Shown here in pieces: positions 27,898-36,786 of a DNA stretch of 64,000 nt. Position 1 is the stretch's first letter. Each line of letters starts with the position of its first letter. Under the pieces are notes generated by a model. It was not told the origin of the DNA. It saw nothing but the letters and a program-made list of their open reading frames with translations, and made no database searches. Origin of the DNA: Gammaproteobacteria bacterium (GTDB taxonomy: Bacteria > Pseudomonadota > Gammaproteobacteria > SZUA-152); assembly GCA_013152545.1 (NCBI GenBank), contig JAADGF010000116.1, positions 124,001-188,000 on the forward strand. Reading direction: 5' to 3'. Made by a program: the position numbers and the translations under genes.

Positions 27898-28536
27898 CTA
27901 CAAAATATCACACGTAATACCGGTACCACCCAAACCACAATATCCCCCCGGATTTTTTGCCAGATATTGCTGATGATAATCTTCCGCGTAATAAAAACGC
28001 GGCACCTTTACAATTTCGGTGCTAATCGCACCAAAGCCCTTCACCAGAAGCTTTTTTTGAAAAGCAGCTAAAGAGGTACGTGCGACTGCTTTCTGCGCAT
28101 CATTCGAATAATAAATGCCTGACCGATATTGCGTGCCGACATCATTCCCCTGACGCATGCCTTGCGTGGGGTCATGTGACTCCCAGAATAATTTTAATAA
28201 ATCAATATAACGAATACTGTCTGGATCAAACACAATCAACACCATTTCATTGTGCCCTGTCAGACCTGAACACACTTCCTGGTAAGTTGGATTCGGCGTA
28301 TAACCACCAGCATAGCCCACCGCAGTAGAATATACGCCAGGCGTTTGCCAGAATTTACGTTCAGCCCCCCAAAAACACCCTAGACCAAATACTGCCTGTT
28401 CAAGATGACGAGCGAACGGAGGCTTAATGTTGTGCCCATTAACAAAATGCTGGTTTGATACTGGCATGATCTCATCACGACCTGGCAAGGCATCATTAAC
28501 AGTGGGCAAATCCAGTTTCTTACTTAAACATTGCAT
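27898..28536 (-). CDS. msrA: Peptide methionine sulfoxide reductase MsrA
   Basis: This 212-residue enzyme reduces methionine-S-sulfoxide in proteins and free amino acids. The catalytic Cys54 lies in GLGCFWGAE, with GHNE and the [20 protein letters not shown] signature following. C-terminal resolving cysteines occur in GYCGLGGTG and TCDIL. The ATG at 28536 is preferred because GGAG lies 8 nt upstream; a TTG at 28560 would add eight residues. The N-terminal extension of about 40 residues is usual for E. coli-type MsrA. It lacks a signal peptide, so it should act in the cytoplasm. Confidence 0.96.
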   Translation of the reverse strand: MQCLSKKLDLPTVNDALPGRDEIMPVSNQHFVNGHNIKPPFARHLEQAVFGLGCFWGAERKFWQTPGVYSTAVGYAGGYTPNPTYQEVCSGLTGHNEMVLIVFDPDSIRYIDLLKLFWESHDPTQGMRQGNDVGTQYRSGIYYSNDAQKAVARTSLAAFQKKLLVKGFGAISTEIVKVPRFYYAEDYHQQYLAKNPGGYCGLGGTGITCDIL

Positions 28537-29070
28537 GATTTTTTCTCCTGTTTCGATCAAACGCCTTTTTACATTTTTATACTTCTGGAAAAATTGTATA
28601 TTTTAAACACGCTGCATAAATGCTCCATCTTTTTTATACAATGTATTATTTTCAATCCAGTTTGCTAACATCAAGATATATATGCTTCAAAACAATGGCT
28701 TAGAATATGGCCGGATAAAACCGGACATTCATTAAAATATAACACGTTGATATTTTTAATAAAACACATTATATCATTATAAATTATAAAGAATGGGTGC
28801 ACATATTATTTTTCGCCTAGACATTATATTTCAGCTTAACTAATTTCAATCAGTAAATCAGGTATGATGTGATATGATAATTATCATCATATTTATTGAT
28901 TAGTGTTATTACCGTTATTGTTATTTAATATTTAATATTTTCGAATAGCAAAATGCCCCGTACGCCGATAATTTGATTTCTTCTGCAAAATATAAAACCC
29001 GCTAATCGGCAGTACACACAGAACATAACACTTATTGTCTGTCCACGATTCAGGTTTAAGGAAACAATAC
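28537..29070. other. AT-rich divergent region between msrA and the DUF748 gene
   Basis: About 530 bp of strongly AT-rich DNA without a gene. It contains the perfect palindrome ATGATAATTATCAT at 28874-28887. Confidence 0.45.
28874..28887. promoter_or_regulatory. Perfect 14-bp palindrome, possible operator
   Basis: ATGATAATTATCAT reads the same on both strands and lies about 190 bp upstream of the DUF748 gene. It resembles a contracted Fur box (TGATAATnATTATCA) but is short by three bases, so Fur binding is only a possibility. Confidence 0.35.
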
Positions 29071-31809
29071 TTGTACACGCAGCAAAAAAATATTTTTTCT
29101 GATAATAAATCCTCAAAACAACGAATATTTTCATGGTCGCTGTGGATTCTGGCCACTATTGTTCTCATTGCTGCCTCGTTGCCTTTCATCATTAAACAAT
29201 TAAGTATTCATTATTTTATTGAGCAACAACAAGTAGACACTGCACAAATTGGTAATGTTGATCTCAATTTATTTGCAGGCCATTTAGTGTTTGACAACGT
29301 CGAGATTCAAAAAACCAGTTTTGAAAAATTAAAAATTGAAAAATTATCCATCAATTTTGATTGGCTACCGTTGTTGTCGCAACAGTTTTTAGTTCGCTCC
29401 TTTATAATCCGTACCGCAAACTTGCAGCTCGATATGAGAGCCCCCGATTTAATATCAATCAATGGCTTGAGATTTTCAACCGAAGTGAATAACAACACAC
29501 CGAGCGAAGATTCTACATCAAACTCAAATTGGCAATTTGGTTTGCAAAAAATCCATATCGTTAACAGTCACGTCACCATCAAACAAAAAGAGTTTGATTC
29601 AAATATTGCGATTGAAGCTTTTACCATTAGCAATCTTATCCGCTGGCTTCCCGCTCAATCGACCACCTTTAAAAGCAACCTCACTTTAGATGATGCCCCC
29701 ATACTATTGGAAGGCACAGCCAAACCCTTTCAGCCAACATTGCCGCTAACCGCACACTTCACTGTCAACAATCTCGACCTCTCTAACATACAACCATTGT
29801 TAAAAAACAATATGACGGCTTTGGCGGGTACCGTAAGCGCTGAACTCAATATCAGTTCATTATTTGCCAAAGAAAATGAATACGACATTAAGATAGAAGG
29901 CTATATCAAATCCTTCAATTTTCAGGGTACATTTTCCGATAGTGACATTAAGCAAGATCAATTTACATGGTCAGGCTTAACGCAACTGTCCCTGAACACC
30001 CGCAACGCCAGTTTTTCAATATTTAACAAAGGCACTACGGAACTACAGGGGCTGCATTATACTTCAGCACTCACAGGACTGACCCTGTCCTCCCGTTCAA
30101 CAACCAGTGAAGGACAATTTAGTTATGAATCAAGCCCCATTAATTTACATCAAAACACCGATGCCAATGGAAACACAGCCACCGCCACCCCGTTTCATTT
30201 TATCGGCCGTATAACCGCGATTGATTTCGAGGCAATTGAGCATAAAACCAATATTATACTCGCCGCAATGCAATCGATAGAACTACCGGAAATAGAACTT
30301 GGTGGTATCAACCACATCGATATATCAACATTAAGTATCCAAAAGGCCAGATTTTTAAGTGAAAACACCATTGCAAATAATACAATCACCGTGGAAGCTA
30401 ACCAGCCGCAGGAAAAAGGTTACTTGCTGGCCGTTAATCAAACTGTCATTAATGATTTTCAGTTAAATTTGGATAAAGAATTGAATATCACCGACCTTGT
30501 ATTGACCGGTGCAAATGGAGAATTAATAAAACAAACTGACGGTAAGCTCCAATATATTGATGAGGTAATCTCTGCATTAGCAATCGGACAAGCTAAGCGG
30601 CCATTAGAACCCACATCAAATGAGAGCGCATCTCCCGTCTCTCCGATGGCTATAATAAACACGGGACTTACCGACACATTAACAATGTCATCCCCAAGCC
30701 TCGAAGGAAAAATTCCAGATTTCATTGTTAGAATCGGTACTATAAACGTAGATGGCGATAGCAAATTTTCCTTCAAAGACGCTTCCGTCGACCCTATCTA
30801 TCAAACCAATATCAGCAATATTCAGTTAAAAATTGTTGGCTTAAATAATCAGGATAAAAATCAGAATAGCCAAATTGACCTAGTTGCCACCGGAGACGAC
30901 AACACTAACATTGCCCTAAGCGGTTTTGTACAACCGTTTTCCAAACCAATCAATGCCCACATTGTTGCGAACATTAAAGCACTGGAATTACCGCCGTTAT
31001 CAAGTTATACAGCGTCAACCCTAGGATACCACTTAAAACGCGGACAGGCTTCAGCTGATTTATCACTTAACGTCATTCATGGAAATTTAGAAAGCAATAA
31101 CAACATTATCATTAGCAAATTGAACTTAGAACAAAAAAGTGACGAAGATATAAAAAACCTAACAGAAGAATTAGCCATGCCACTGGACAAAGCACTGGAT
31201 TTATTACGCGACAGCAAAGGAAATATCACGATATCCTTGCCGGTCAATGGTAACATAAATGATCCGAATTTCGATTTTAGCCCAACGATCAATAAAGCCA
31301 TGGGGAAAGCGATTAGAAGCGCTACGTTAAGCTATGTCGAAGATACCCTGCATCCCTGGAGTACTCTACTGACAGTGGCAAAAATAGCGGGCAAACAAGT
31401 CAACAAAATCAAATTCGAACCACTGCTATTCAATGTCGGTTCAGATCAGATTAGAAAAGAAAACTACGATTACTTAAACAAAATCAGCAAACTTATAAAC
31501 GACAGACCCGAACTGAGTATCACGGTCTGCGGGGTCGCATCCTTACAAGACAGACTTGCACTAAGCCGCACTGCAAGCAATAATAAAAGTGGCCGTACTG
31601 ATGCAATAAATAGCAAAACCGCCAATACACTGGCAACAGCACTCGTAATAACTAAAAAGACATTACTCAAATTAGCAAAAAACCGCTCTAAAAATGTAAT
31701 TCGTTATTTAGTTAATAAGAAAAAAATAGCTTCACAGCGATTATTGACCTGTAAACCGACCTACTTAAACCGTAAAAGTGCACTACCCTCTGTTGAAATT
31801 GTGCTTTGA
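29071..31809 (+). CDS. DUF748 (AsmA-like) envelope protein
   Basis: This protein has about 912 residues, with one N-terminal membrane helix (SLWILATIVLIAASLPFII) and a long beta-rich periplasmic body. It matches the DUF748 group of the AsmA/TamB superfamily, whose members are thought to form lipid-conducting bridges or aid outer-membrane assembly. Near the C-terminus an OmpA-like stretch is seen (FNVGSDQIRKENYDYL, then ISKLINDRPELSITVCG), followed by the typical ending LPSVEIVL. I chose the TTG at 29071 since AAGGAAA lies 7 nt upstream; a TTG at 29035 has no such site. It is apparently a single gene. Confidence 0.85.
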   Translation: MYTQQKNIFSDNKSSKQRIFSWSLWILATIVLIAASLPFIIKQLSIHYFIEQQQVDTAQIGNVDLNLFAGHLVFDNVEIQKTSFEKLKIEKLSINFDWLPLLSQQFLVRSFIIRTANLQLDMRAPDLISINGLRFSTEVNNNTPSEDSTSNSNWQFGLQKIHIVNSHVTIKQKEFDSNIAIEAFTISNLIRWLPAQSTTFKSNLTLDDAPILLEGTAKPFQPTLPLTAHFTVNNLDLSNIQPLLKNNMTALAGTVSAELNISSLFAKENEYDIKIEGYIKSFNFQGTFSDSDIKQDQFTWSGLTQLSLNTRNASFSIFNKGTTELQGLHYTSALTGLTLSSRSTTSEGQFSYESSPINLHQNTDANGNTATATPFHFIGRITAIDFEAIEHKTNIILAAMQSIELPEIELGGINHIDISTLSIQKARFLSENTIANNTITVEANQPQEKGYLLAVNQTVINDFQLNLDKELNITDLVLTGANGELIKQTDGKLQYIDEVISALAIGQAKRPLEPTSNESASPVSPMAIINTGLTDTLTMSSPSLEGKIPDFIVRIGTINVDGDSKFSFKDASVDPIYQTNISNIQLKIVGLNNQDKNQNSQIDLVATGDDNTNIALSGFVQPFSKPINAHIVANIKALELPPLSSYTASTLGYHLKRGQASADLSLNVIHGNLESNNNIIISKLNLEQKSDEDIKNLTEELAMPLDKALDLLRDSKGNITISLPVNGNINDPNFDFSPTINKAMGKAIRSATLSYVEDTLHPWSTLLTVAKIAGKQVNKIKFEPLLFNVGSDQIRKENYDYLNKISKLINDRPELSITVCGVASLQDRLALSRTASNNKSGRTDAINSKTANTLATALVITKKTLLKLAKNRSKNVIRYLVNKKKIASQRLLTCKPTYLNRKSALPSVEIVL

Positions 31810-32194
31810 TTGACCACATCAATCAACCCCCAATGACATCATGCTAAGAGTTAAGTTGCTGCGTGAAATTAATAATGTAACCAGTACAACGAAGAGCGTT
31901 ATCTTTCGCTACGACGGTAATAAAACGATTCATTGCAGATGCAGCACCCTCAATCCTTTCAATAATCCCGCCAATGCAAATTTCACTCAAGCGTTAAGCT
32001 AACCCATAAACCCTTTGAGCAGTCCATATTGACGGACAACAATCCCAGTAGATAAAAAATAACCGGGCTCAGCCTTATGCTTTAAAAACTCCAGTATAAA
32101 GCACAAACATCAAGCCGCTTAAAAAATTGGTGCGCTGTATGCATATCAAACAACAATAAAATCAATAGCCGCGTGCAATCCAGGAAACAAACCG
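31810..32194. other. Intergenic gap
   Basis: This 385-bp gap between the DUF748 gene and the small anchored protein shows no gene, hairpin terminator or repeat that I can support. Confidence 0.35.
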
Positions 32195-32794
32195 TTGAAC
32201 AACGCAAATATAGCCCTTAGGCTAGCCTCAGACACGGAAAACACCAGCAATGCCATTGAGTGCTTTGCACAAACACAGCTGGAATCCATTAATCAGCAAT
32301 TAATCGCAGAAAGCACCTTTCTTATCTTGGCTACCTGTGCCTTTTTCTTTGGTGCTGAAAAACAGCTGAGGAAACAATCCGGCCAACCACCGAACCACAG
32401 TAAGGTCATCCTATCAAATTTACTGGTTAAGCTTTGCTGCATAAGTGAACGAAATGCAACCGGTATTACTAAATCTCTCAAACGTTTATCCAGTCAATAT
32501 TATTTAATCGAAAATATCGTGAAACAGGGAGAGCAAGCGGCTGATCAATGGTTAAATTGCGACAACACTAATAATGATAGCCTGAAAGAATTAACCGTCA
32601 AATACAAAAACCTATCGATGTTCGACCTTGGTATTGAAGGCATCAACCAATATCATGCGTCTGAGCAAAAGAAATTATACGCATCCATAAAGCAAACCGT
32701 TGGTGAAATACGACAGCGGTTATTAACTACGTTAATGACCTTAATTAGCCTCACACTCGCCGCCGGAATCATTATGATTTATTTCATTAAGTAA
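32195..32794 (+). CDS. Hypothetical C-tail-anchored protein
   Basis: I do not recognise this 199-residue protein. It has a hydrophobic patch at residues about 40-52 (STFLILATCAFFFGA), a helical, Gln- and Lys-rich middle, and a clear C-terminal membrane helix (LLTTLMTLISLTLAAGIIMIYFI) with two residues after it, so it is probably tail-anchored with the bulk in the cytoplasm. The start is TTG without a convincing ribosome site, and an internal start cannot be excluded. It sits between two AsmA-superfamily genes with no sign of an operon. Confidence 0.55.
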   Translation: MNNANIALRLASDTENTSNAIECFAQTQLESINQQLIAESTFLILATCAFFFGAEKQLRKQSGQPPNHSKVILSNLLVKLCCISERNATGITKSLKRLSSQYYLIENIVKQGEQAADQWLNCDNTNNDSLKELTVKYKNLSMFDLGIEGINQYHASEQKKLYASIKQTVGEIRQRLLTTLMTLISLTLAAGIIMIYFIK

Positions 32795-32989
32795 CAGTCC
32801 TTATCAACTACGACGCTAATTCCGGTAATATCGCCTTACGAAGCTTTATCGACTACTGACTACTGAGAGAAATTGTGATAGTAGACTAGGCAAGTTATGT
32901 CTGCGTGACAAAGTCGGCGTTATACTATATTCTACTGATTTACCGCAATCGATATTGCTTAGGCTACTTTAGCCGTATGCCAAAGGGGT

Positions 32990-33268
32990 GTGTATTAAAT
33001 AGAATACAGATAGGGCTAAAAGCTCAGCTGTTCGGCGCACGTTTGAAGACAGCACAATGACCCGACCCTACAACGAGAAAGACGAGAAAGCGCAACAAGC
33101 ACACAAATAGATTGTAGCACTTTCCCCGTAGGGCGTACTTCCCTCGTTCGGTGCTGCGGCGTTGTCATTCTTGGCAGAGTGACAACATTCCGGCGAACCA
33201 CGCCTGGTGGCAACGGATCTTGTGGCAGCAAATTTGGGTAGCACAAATCTACATTCTAGTTAATACAC
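32990..33268. mobile_element. Small inverted-terminal element, family C
   Basis: The left end GTGTATTAAATAGAATACAG (then AT) and the right end, reversed, GTGTATTAACTAGAATGTAG (then AT) match at 19 of 22 positions and bound 279 bp without coding capacity. The left end is repeated at 1578. The interior is more GC-rich than its surroundings. This fits a MITE or an IS remnant. Confidence 0.6.
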
Positions 33269-33272
33269 GACA

Positions 33273-33295
33273 CTAGGAGCCTGTCCATCTGCGAC
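33273..33295 (+). repeat. Dispersed 26-bp motif, copy 3 (partial)
   Basis: CTAGGAGCCTGTCC is shared with copies at 2058 and 24981, after which the sequence diverges. It lies 4 bp outside the right end of the 32990 element. Confidence 0.45.
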
Positions 33296-33324
33296 GATGT
33301 TTGTAATAACGATGTTTGTAATAA
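33295..33324 (+). repeat. 15-bp tandem duplication
   Basis: CGATGTTTGTAATAA occurs twice in direct succession. No function evident. Confidence 0.8.
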
Positions 33325-33520
33325 CAATAATAACTTTCATTCAACTTGCTCCGGGTTTTCTATTTTCTTCACCATAATGTGGTGCAACAAAAAAATTCTG
33401 TTTATTGTTATTGACTCCGTGACGCTGAGCGGAACAATCAACCATAGGGAAATAGCGGTAACTTGTTTCAGAGATACACTCTGTTAATCTTTGATAACAT
33501 AATACCAAGGAAATCAGTGG

Positions 33521-35479
33521 GTGAATAAAACCATTAAACGAAAATTATTCTTGTCGACACTCGCCATTATGCTAGTGTCGATGGGCAGTCTCTACTTTGT
33601 ATTTTTCACCGCTTCCGGCTTGCAGTGGTATTTTAACCGGGGATTCGACAAACCCGAATTTCAGATAACCATTGGTGAAGTGCGACACTCGTTTAACGGT
33701 CCGGTATCTTTACGTGATGTCAGCCTAAAATCAAATCTCTTTCATCTACATTTTAGCCAAGCGACGATAAGCTGGAGTTTTGTAAAACTTTTGCAACATA
33801 AGTTATTTATCGAGCAACTTAACAGCAACCTTGTCACGCTCCGAATTAGTAAAAACTTCAACACCACCGCTGCAAACCGATCAGCGTTACCGATCGTGTC
33901 GAGAATAGAAAATGGCTTCATTAATCAGCTACGAATTATTAGCACTGATGGTTCATTATATAATTTTTCCAATATTCGCTTAAGCCGGATTTATGCTCAT
34001 CAAGATTTATTTATAAATGCAATCGATTTTGAGTCTAATTACGGAAAATTTCAATTGGCAGGCAATATTGGCATATCCTCTAATGATATTATTAACCTGA
34101 ATACCGAATCATCCTTGTTTACACCCGTAGGTGACTTTAACATATCTGGTAAGGGCACCATTGTGGGTACGAGTCGTCAGCTGCGCTTTTTACAGAAACT
34201 CAATGCACCTGCAAGAACCGCTATAGAAGGCGTTGTAACCAACCCCTTTAGCCTCCCCGTTTGGGATATCACCATAAGATTAGAATTAATTGAAACAAAA
34301 CCCATCGACTCACGCTGGCCCATCAACATTATGCAGGGTGTTTTGGTTGCAAATGGTACCCTGAATAACTTGCAGGTTAAAGGCAGCGTGGATGTTACGG
34401 ATGAATTCGACAAACGCTGGACAACGGATATTGAGAGCCATGTTGAAAATCAACGGGCCGTATTTGCGATTAAAGCATACAACGGATTGAAAAAACACCA
34501 ACAACTAATCAACACAACGGGCACATGGAATTATTCATCCAGCCAACCCTTTCCAGAAAATCTAGATGTCGCCACCAATTGGCGCAATATTAAATGGCCG
34601 ACAACAGGCAAACCCACCTTAAACAGCTCAAAAGGCGAAATTAAATTTACAGGCAACACCTTGGTAACACAATTATTTACTGACTCAGTGCATATCGAAC
34701 CGATGGGAATAGAGCTAACGGAACTGCGGCTAAAAAGTAAAGAATTAAGAGGTAGGGGCAATGTAAGGCAAGGTTTTTCATTGATGGGCTCGGCGATTTC
34801 TGGCCAAGGCAATTTAGATATCTCCGGTTACATCATGGGATCTTTTGATCGTTTGAAATTAACACAACTGGAGTTAACCGGCGAAAATTTTGCGCTATTG
34901 CGTAGACCAGAAGCGGTGTTAGTGGTCTCTCCCAGCATTTCAGTAAAAAACAACATCAGTCATTTTAGCACTGCGGGTTATGTTAACATACCGAAAGCCA
35001 CCATTCGACTCAACAATCTTCATAATAATACCCCCCAGTTTTTATCCCGCTTAATCAATCCCACTCTGCAAAACAACAGAGAGGGTACTATTGAAGATAG
35101 TCAGCTAAAGATACTATTTGGGGACAATGTCTGGTTTCATGGTTATGGCCTCAATGCGCAAGTAAAAGGAAGCCTTCAGTTTATCAATATCAGAAATCAA
35201 CAGATAATTGCGAAAGGACGGCTGCACGTTGTCAATGGTAGCTACAATAAAGCTGGGAAAAAAATAAAACTACAAAATGGATTTTTATTATACAACAATA
35301 TGCCCTTGGATAACCCAGAATTAATACTGCAATTGCCACGTAAACAACAAGAAAAAGAAAATCGAATTGCCATTACCGGTCGACTAAAAGCATTGCATTC
35401 TGCTTCTAAGTCCACAATTAATAAATCCTCAGTCACAAGCAACAAACGGTTTGCCTATTTTGAGGGTAATACTGACTAA
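33521..35479 (+). CDS. TamB-like (DUF490/AsmA superfamily) protein, short form
   Basis: This 652-residue protein starts at a GTG with AAGGAA upstream and has an N-terminal membrane helix (FLSTLAIMLVSMGSLYFVFF). The body is a long run of beta-strands. The C-terminal part resembles the conserved TamB domain: ILFGDNVWFHGYGLNAQVKG, then GRLHVVNGSY, GFLLYNN and PLDNPELIL. TamB proteins are about 1250 residues and continue into a terminal segment that contacts TamA; here the protein stops soon after ITGRLKAL. There is no TamA gene alongside. It may be a natural short paralogue working in phospholipid transport or outer-membrane assembly, or a truncated copy. Confidence 0.75.
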   Translation: MNKTIKRKLFLSTLAIMLVSMGSLYFVFFTASGLQWYFNRGFDKPEFQITIGEVRHSFNGPVSLRDVSLKSNLFHLHFSQATISWSFVKLLQHKLFIEQLNSNLVTLRISKNFNTTAANRSALPIVSRIENGFINQLRIISTDGSLYNFSNIRLSRIYAHQDLFINAIDFESNYGKFQLAGNIGISSNDIINLNTESSLFTPVGDFNISGKGTIVGTSRQLRFLQKLNAPARTAIEGVVTNPFSLPVWDITIRLELIETKPIDSRWPINIMQGVLVANGTLNNLQVKGSVDVTDEFDKRWTTDIESHVENQRAVFAIKAYNGLKKHQQLINTTGTWNYSSSQPFPENLDVATNWRNIKWPTTGKPTLNSSKGEIKFTGNTLVTQLFTDSVHIEPMGIELTELRLKSKELRGRGNVRQGFSLMGSAISGQGNLDISGYIMGSFDRLKLTQLELTGENFALLRRPEAVLVVSPSISVKNNISHFSTAGYVNIPKATIRLNNLHNNTPQFLSRLINPTLQNNREGTIEDSQLKILFGDNVWFHGYGLNAQVKGSLQFINIRNQQIIAKGRLHVVNGSYNKAGKKIKLQNGFLLYNNMPLDNPELILQLPRKQQEKENRIAITGRLKALHSASKSTINKSSVTSNKRFAYFEGNTD

Positions 35480-36025
35480 AGATGAGCAATATAAAAACCC
35501 CGTTGGCTTACATTTTAAAACAGGTTATCGGCTACACAACGAAACACTAATCGTGTATACGAATTCAGCTATCCATTAAGAGCCTCTTGTTCTAGAAAAA
35601 CAACACCACCAAAACAAAAACAGCAGAGGTCAACAAACCCACACCGACACTCGCCATTAATCCCAGTAAAGCATCACGCACAATTGAAGGTTTTGTTGCT
35701 GCTGCCAACGTTTGATTGGACGACATACTCATAGTTGTAATTACTCCTCTCCTTACATTTCAATGACAGCGCTAAAAACACATATAAACCCCACCTACAT
35801 CTCTCTGTGCGCCAGAATCCGTCATTCCTTAAGTGTTATTAAAGCCCGGGAATATAGCATATTATTAAGTCAAAAATGGCAATATGGGTATGAATTATGA
35901 TGAATAATGGCAAACCTAAAATAGTCCGGCATTTGCGCCATAGGTATGCTAGTGTATTAAGAAATATCATTAGAAAACAAATTAAATATACAAAGTAACC
36001 CACTGATATTAAAAGGAGAGCTGTC
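35480..36025. other. Intergenic region with a small minus-strand gene
   Basis: Between the TamB-like gene and pdsR. Apart from the 46-codon gene at 35592-35732 I see only the likely pdsR promoter area. Confidence 0.45.
35592..35732 (-). CDS. Small single-pass membrane protein, 46 residues
   Basis: The protein begins MSMSSNQTLAAATKPSIVRD and ends in an unbroken hydrophobic stretch of about 25 residues (LLGLMASVGVGLLTSAVFVL and on to VVLFF). AAGGAGAGGAG lies 11 nt upstream of the first ATG at 35732; the third codon is also ATG. A strong ribosome site, a clean helix and a sensible N-terminus make it a credible gene despite its length. It is transcribed away from pdsR, so the two could share a regulatory region. 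I know of no named family. Confidence 0.6.
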   Translation of the reverse strand: MSMSSNQTLAAATKPSIVRDALLGLMASVGVGLLTSAVFVLVVLFF

Positions 36026-36721
36026 GTGGCAAAAAACATTGCCATCGTAGAGGACGAGCCGGCGATCCGAGAGAATTATGCCGCGTCACTGCGAAAACAA
36101 GGTTATAAAGTTGAGATGTACGCCAACCGCCAGGATGCTATGCAGGGTTTTGCCCGCCGTTTGCCCGATTTGGTGTTACTGGATATCGGGCTGGAAAATG
36201 AAGTCGACGGCGGCTTTGAGGTATGCAGGGCTGTGCGCGCCATTTCCACAACCTTACCAATCATTTTTTTAACCGCCAGAGACAGTGATCTGGACATTAT
36301 TTCAGGCTTACGGTTAGGTGCCGATGATTATCTCACCAAAGATATCAGTATTCCCAATTTATGTGCCCGTATTGCTGCATTTTTTCGTCGTTTGGAGCTA
36401 TTAAACCATCCTCCCCAAGAAGAAACCTTAATAAAACGCGATGGCTTAACAATGGATATGAACCGCTTTAGTGTTCATTGGAAAAATCAGGCCGTTGACT
36501 TAACCTTGACTGAGTTCTGGATGGTGCACACATTGGTGCTACATCCTGGCCATGTTAAAAACAGGGATCAGCTCATGCAAGAAGCCAAAATTGTCGTGGA
36601 TGATGCCACCATAACGTCGCATATAAAACGTATCCGTAAAAAATTCCAAGCCCTGGATGGCTCATTTGATCACATTGATACAGTATACGGTATGGGTTAT
36701 CGCTGGGTGGAAAACCAGTAG
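36026..36721 (+). CDS. pdsR: PdsR, response regulator of the proteobacterial dedicated sortase system
   Basis: This 231-residue OmpR-type regulator starts at a GTG with AAAAGGAG 7-8 nt upstream. The REC domain has the acidic pocket EDE (9-11), the phospho-acceptor Asp53 in LVLLDIG, and Lys in YLTKD. The winged-helix DNA-binding domain ends with IDTVYGMGYRWVEN. The whole sequence fits the family that accompanies the class GN sortase and its target protein in marine gammaproteobacteria. It lies 65 bp upstream of the matching kinase. No sortase or sortase target is in the window, so these may lie elsewhere on the chromosome. Confidence 0.85.
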   Translation: MAKNIAIVEDEPAIRENYAASLRKQGYKVEMYANRQDAMQGFARRLPDLVLLDIGLENEVDGGFEVCRAVRAISTTLPIIFLTARDSDLDIISGLRLGADDYLTKDISIPNLCARIAAFFRRLELLNHPPQEETLIKRDGLTMDMNRFSVHWKNQAVDLTLTEFWMVHTLVLHPGHVKNRDQLMQEAKIVVDDATITSHIKRIRKKFQALDGSFDHIDTVYGMGYRWVENQ

Positions 36722-36786
36722 CCCCTCAAGACCGGCGCATCATTAAGGGATTTGGGCAACGATTGTGACACTTAAATGCGTTCAAC

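Larger units (their letters stand above)
32795..33520. other. Intergenic region with an inverted-terminal element
   Basis: About 725 bp with no intact gene. Most of it is the element at 32990-33268, then the 26-bp motif and a 15-bp tandem duplication. A 76-codon minus frame inside the element looks like chance coding in repeat DNA. Confidence 0.5.

Noticed and set aside
28874..28887. A true Fur box
   Set aside because: The palindrome is perfect but too short for the 7-1-7 Fur pattern, so it is reported only as a possible operator.
33016..33246. A 76-codon minus-strand frame
   Set aside because: It lies wholly inside the inverted-terminal element and has no motif or ribosome site.
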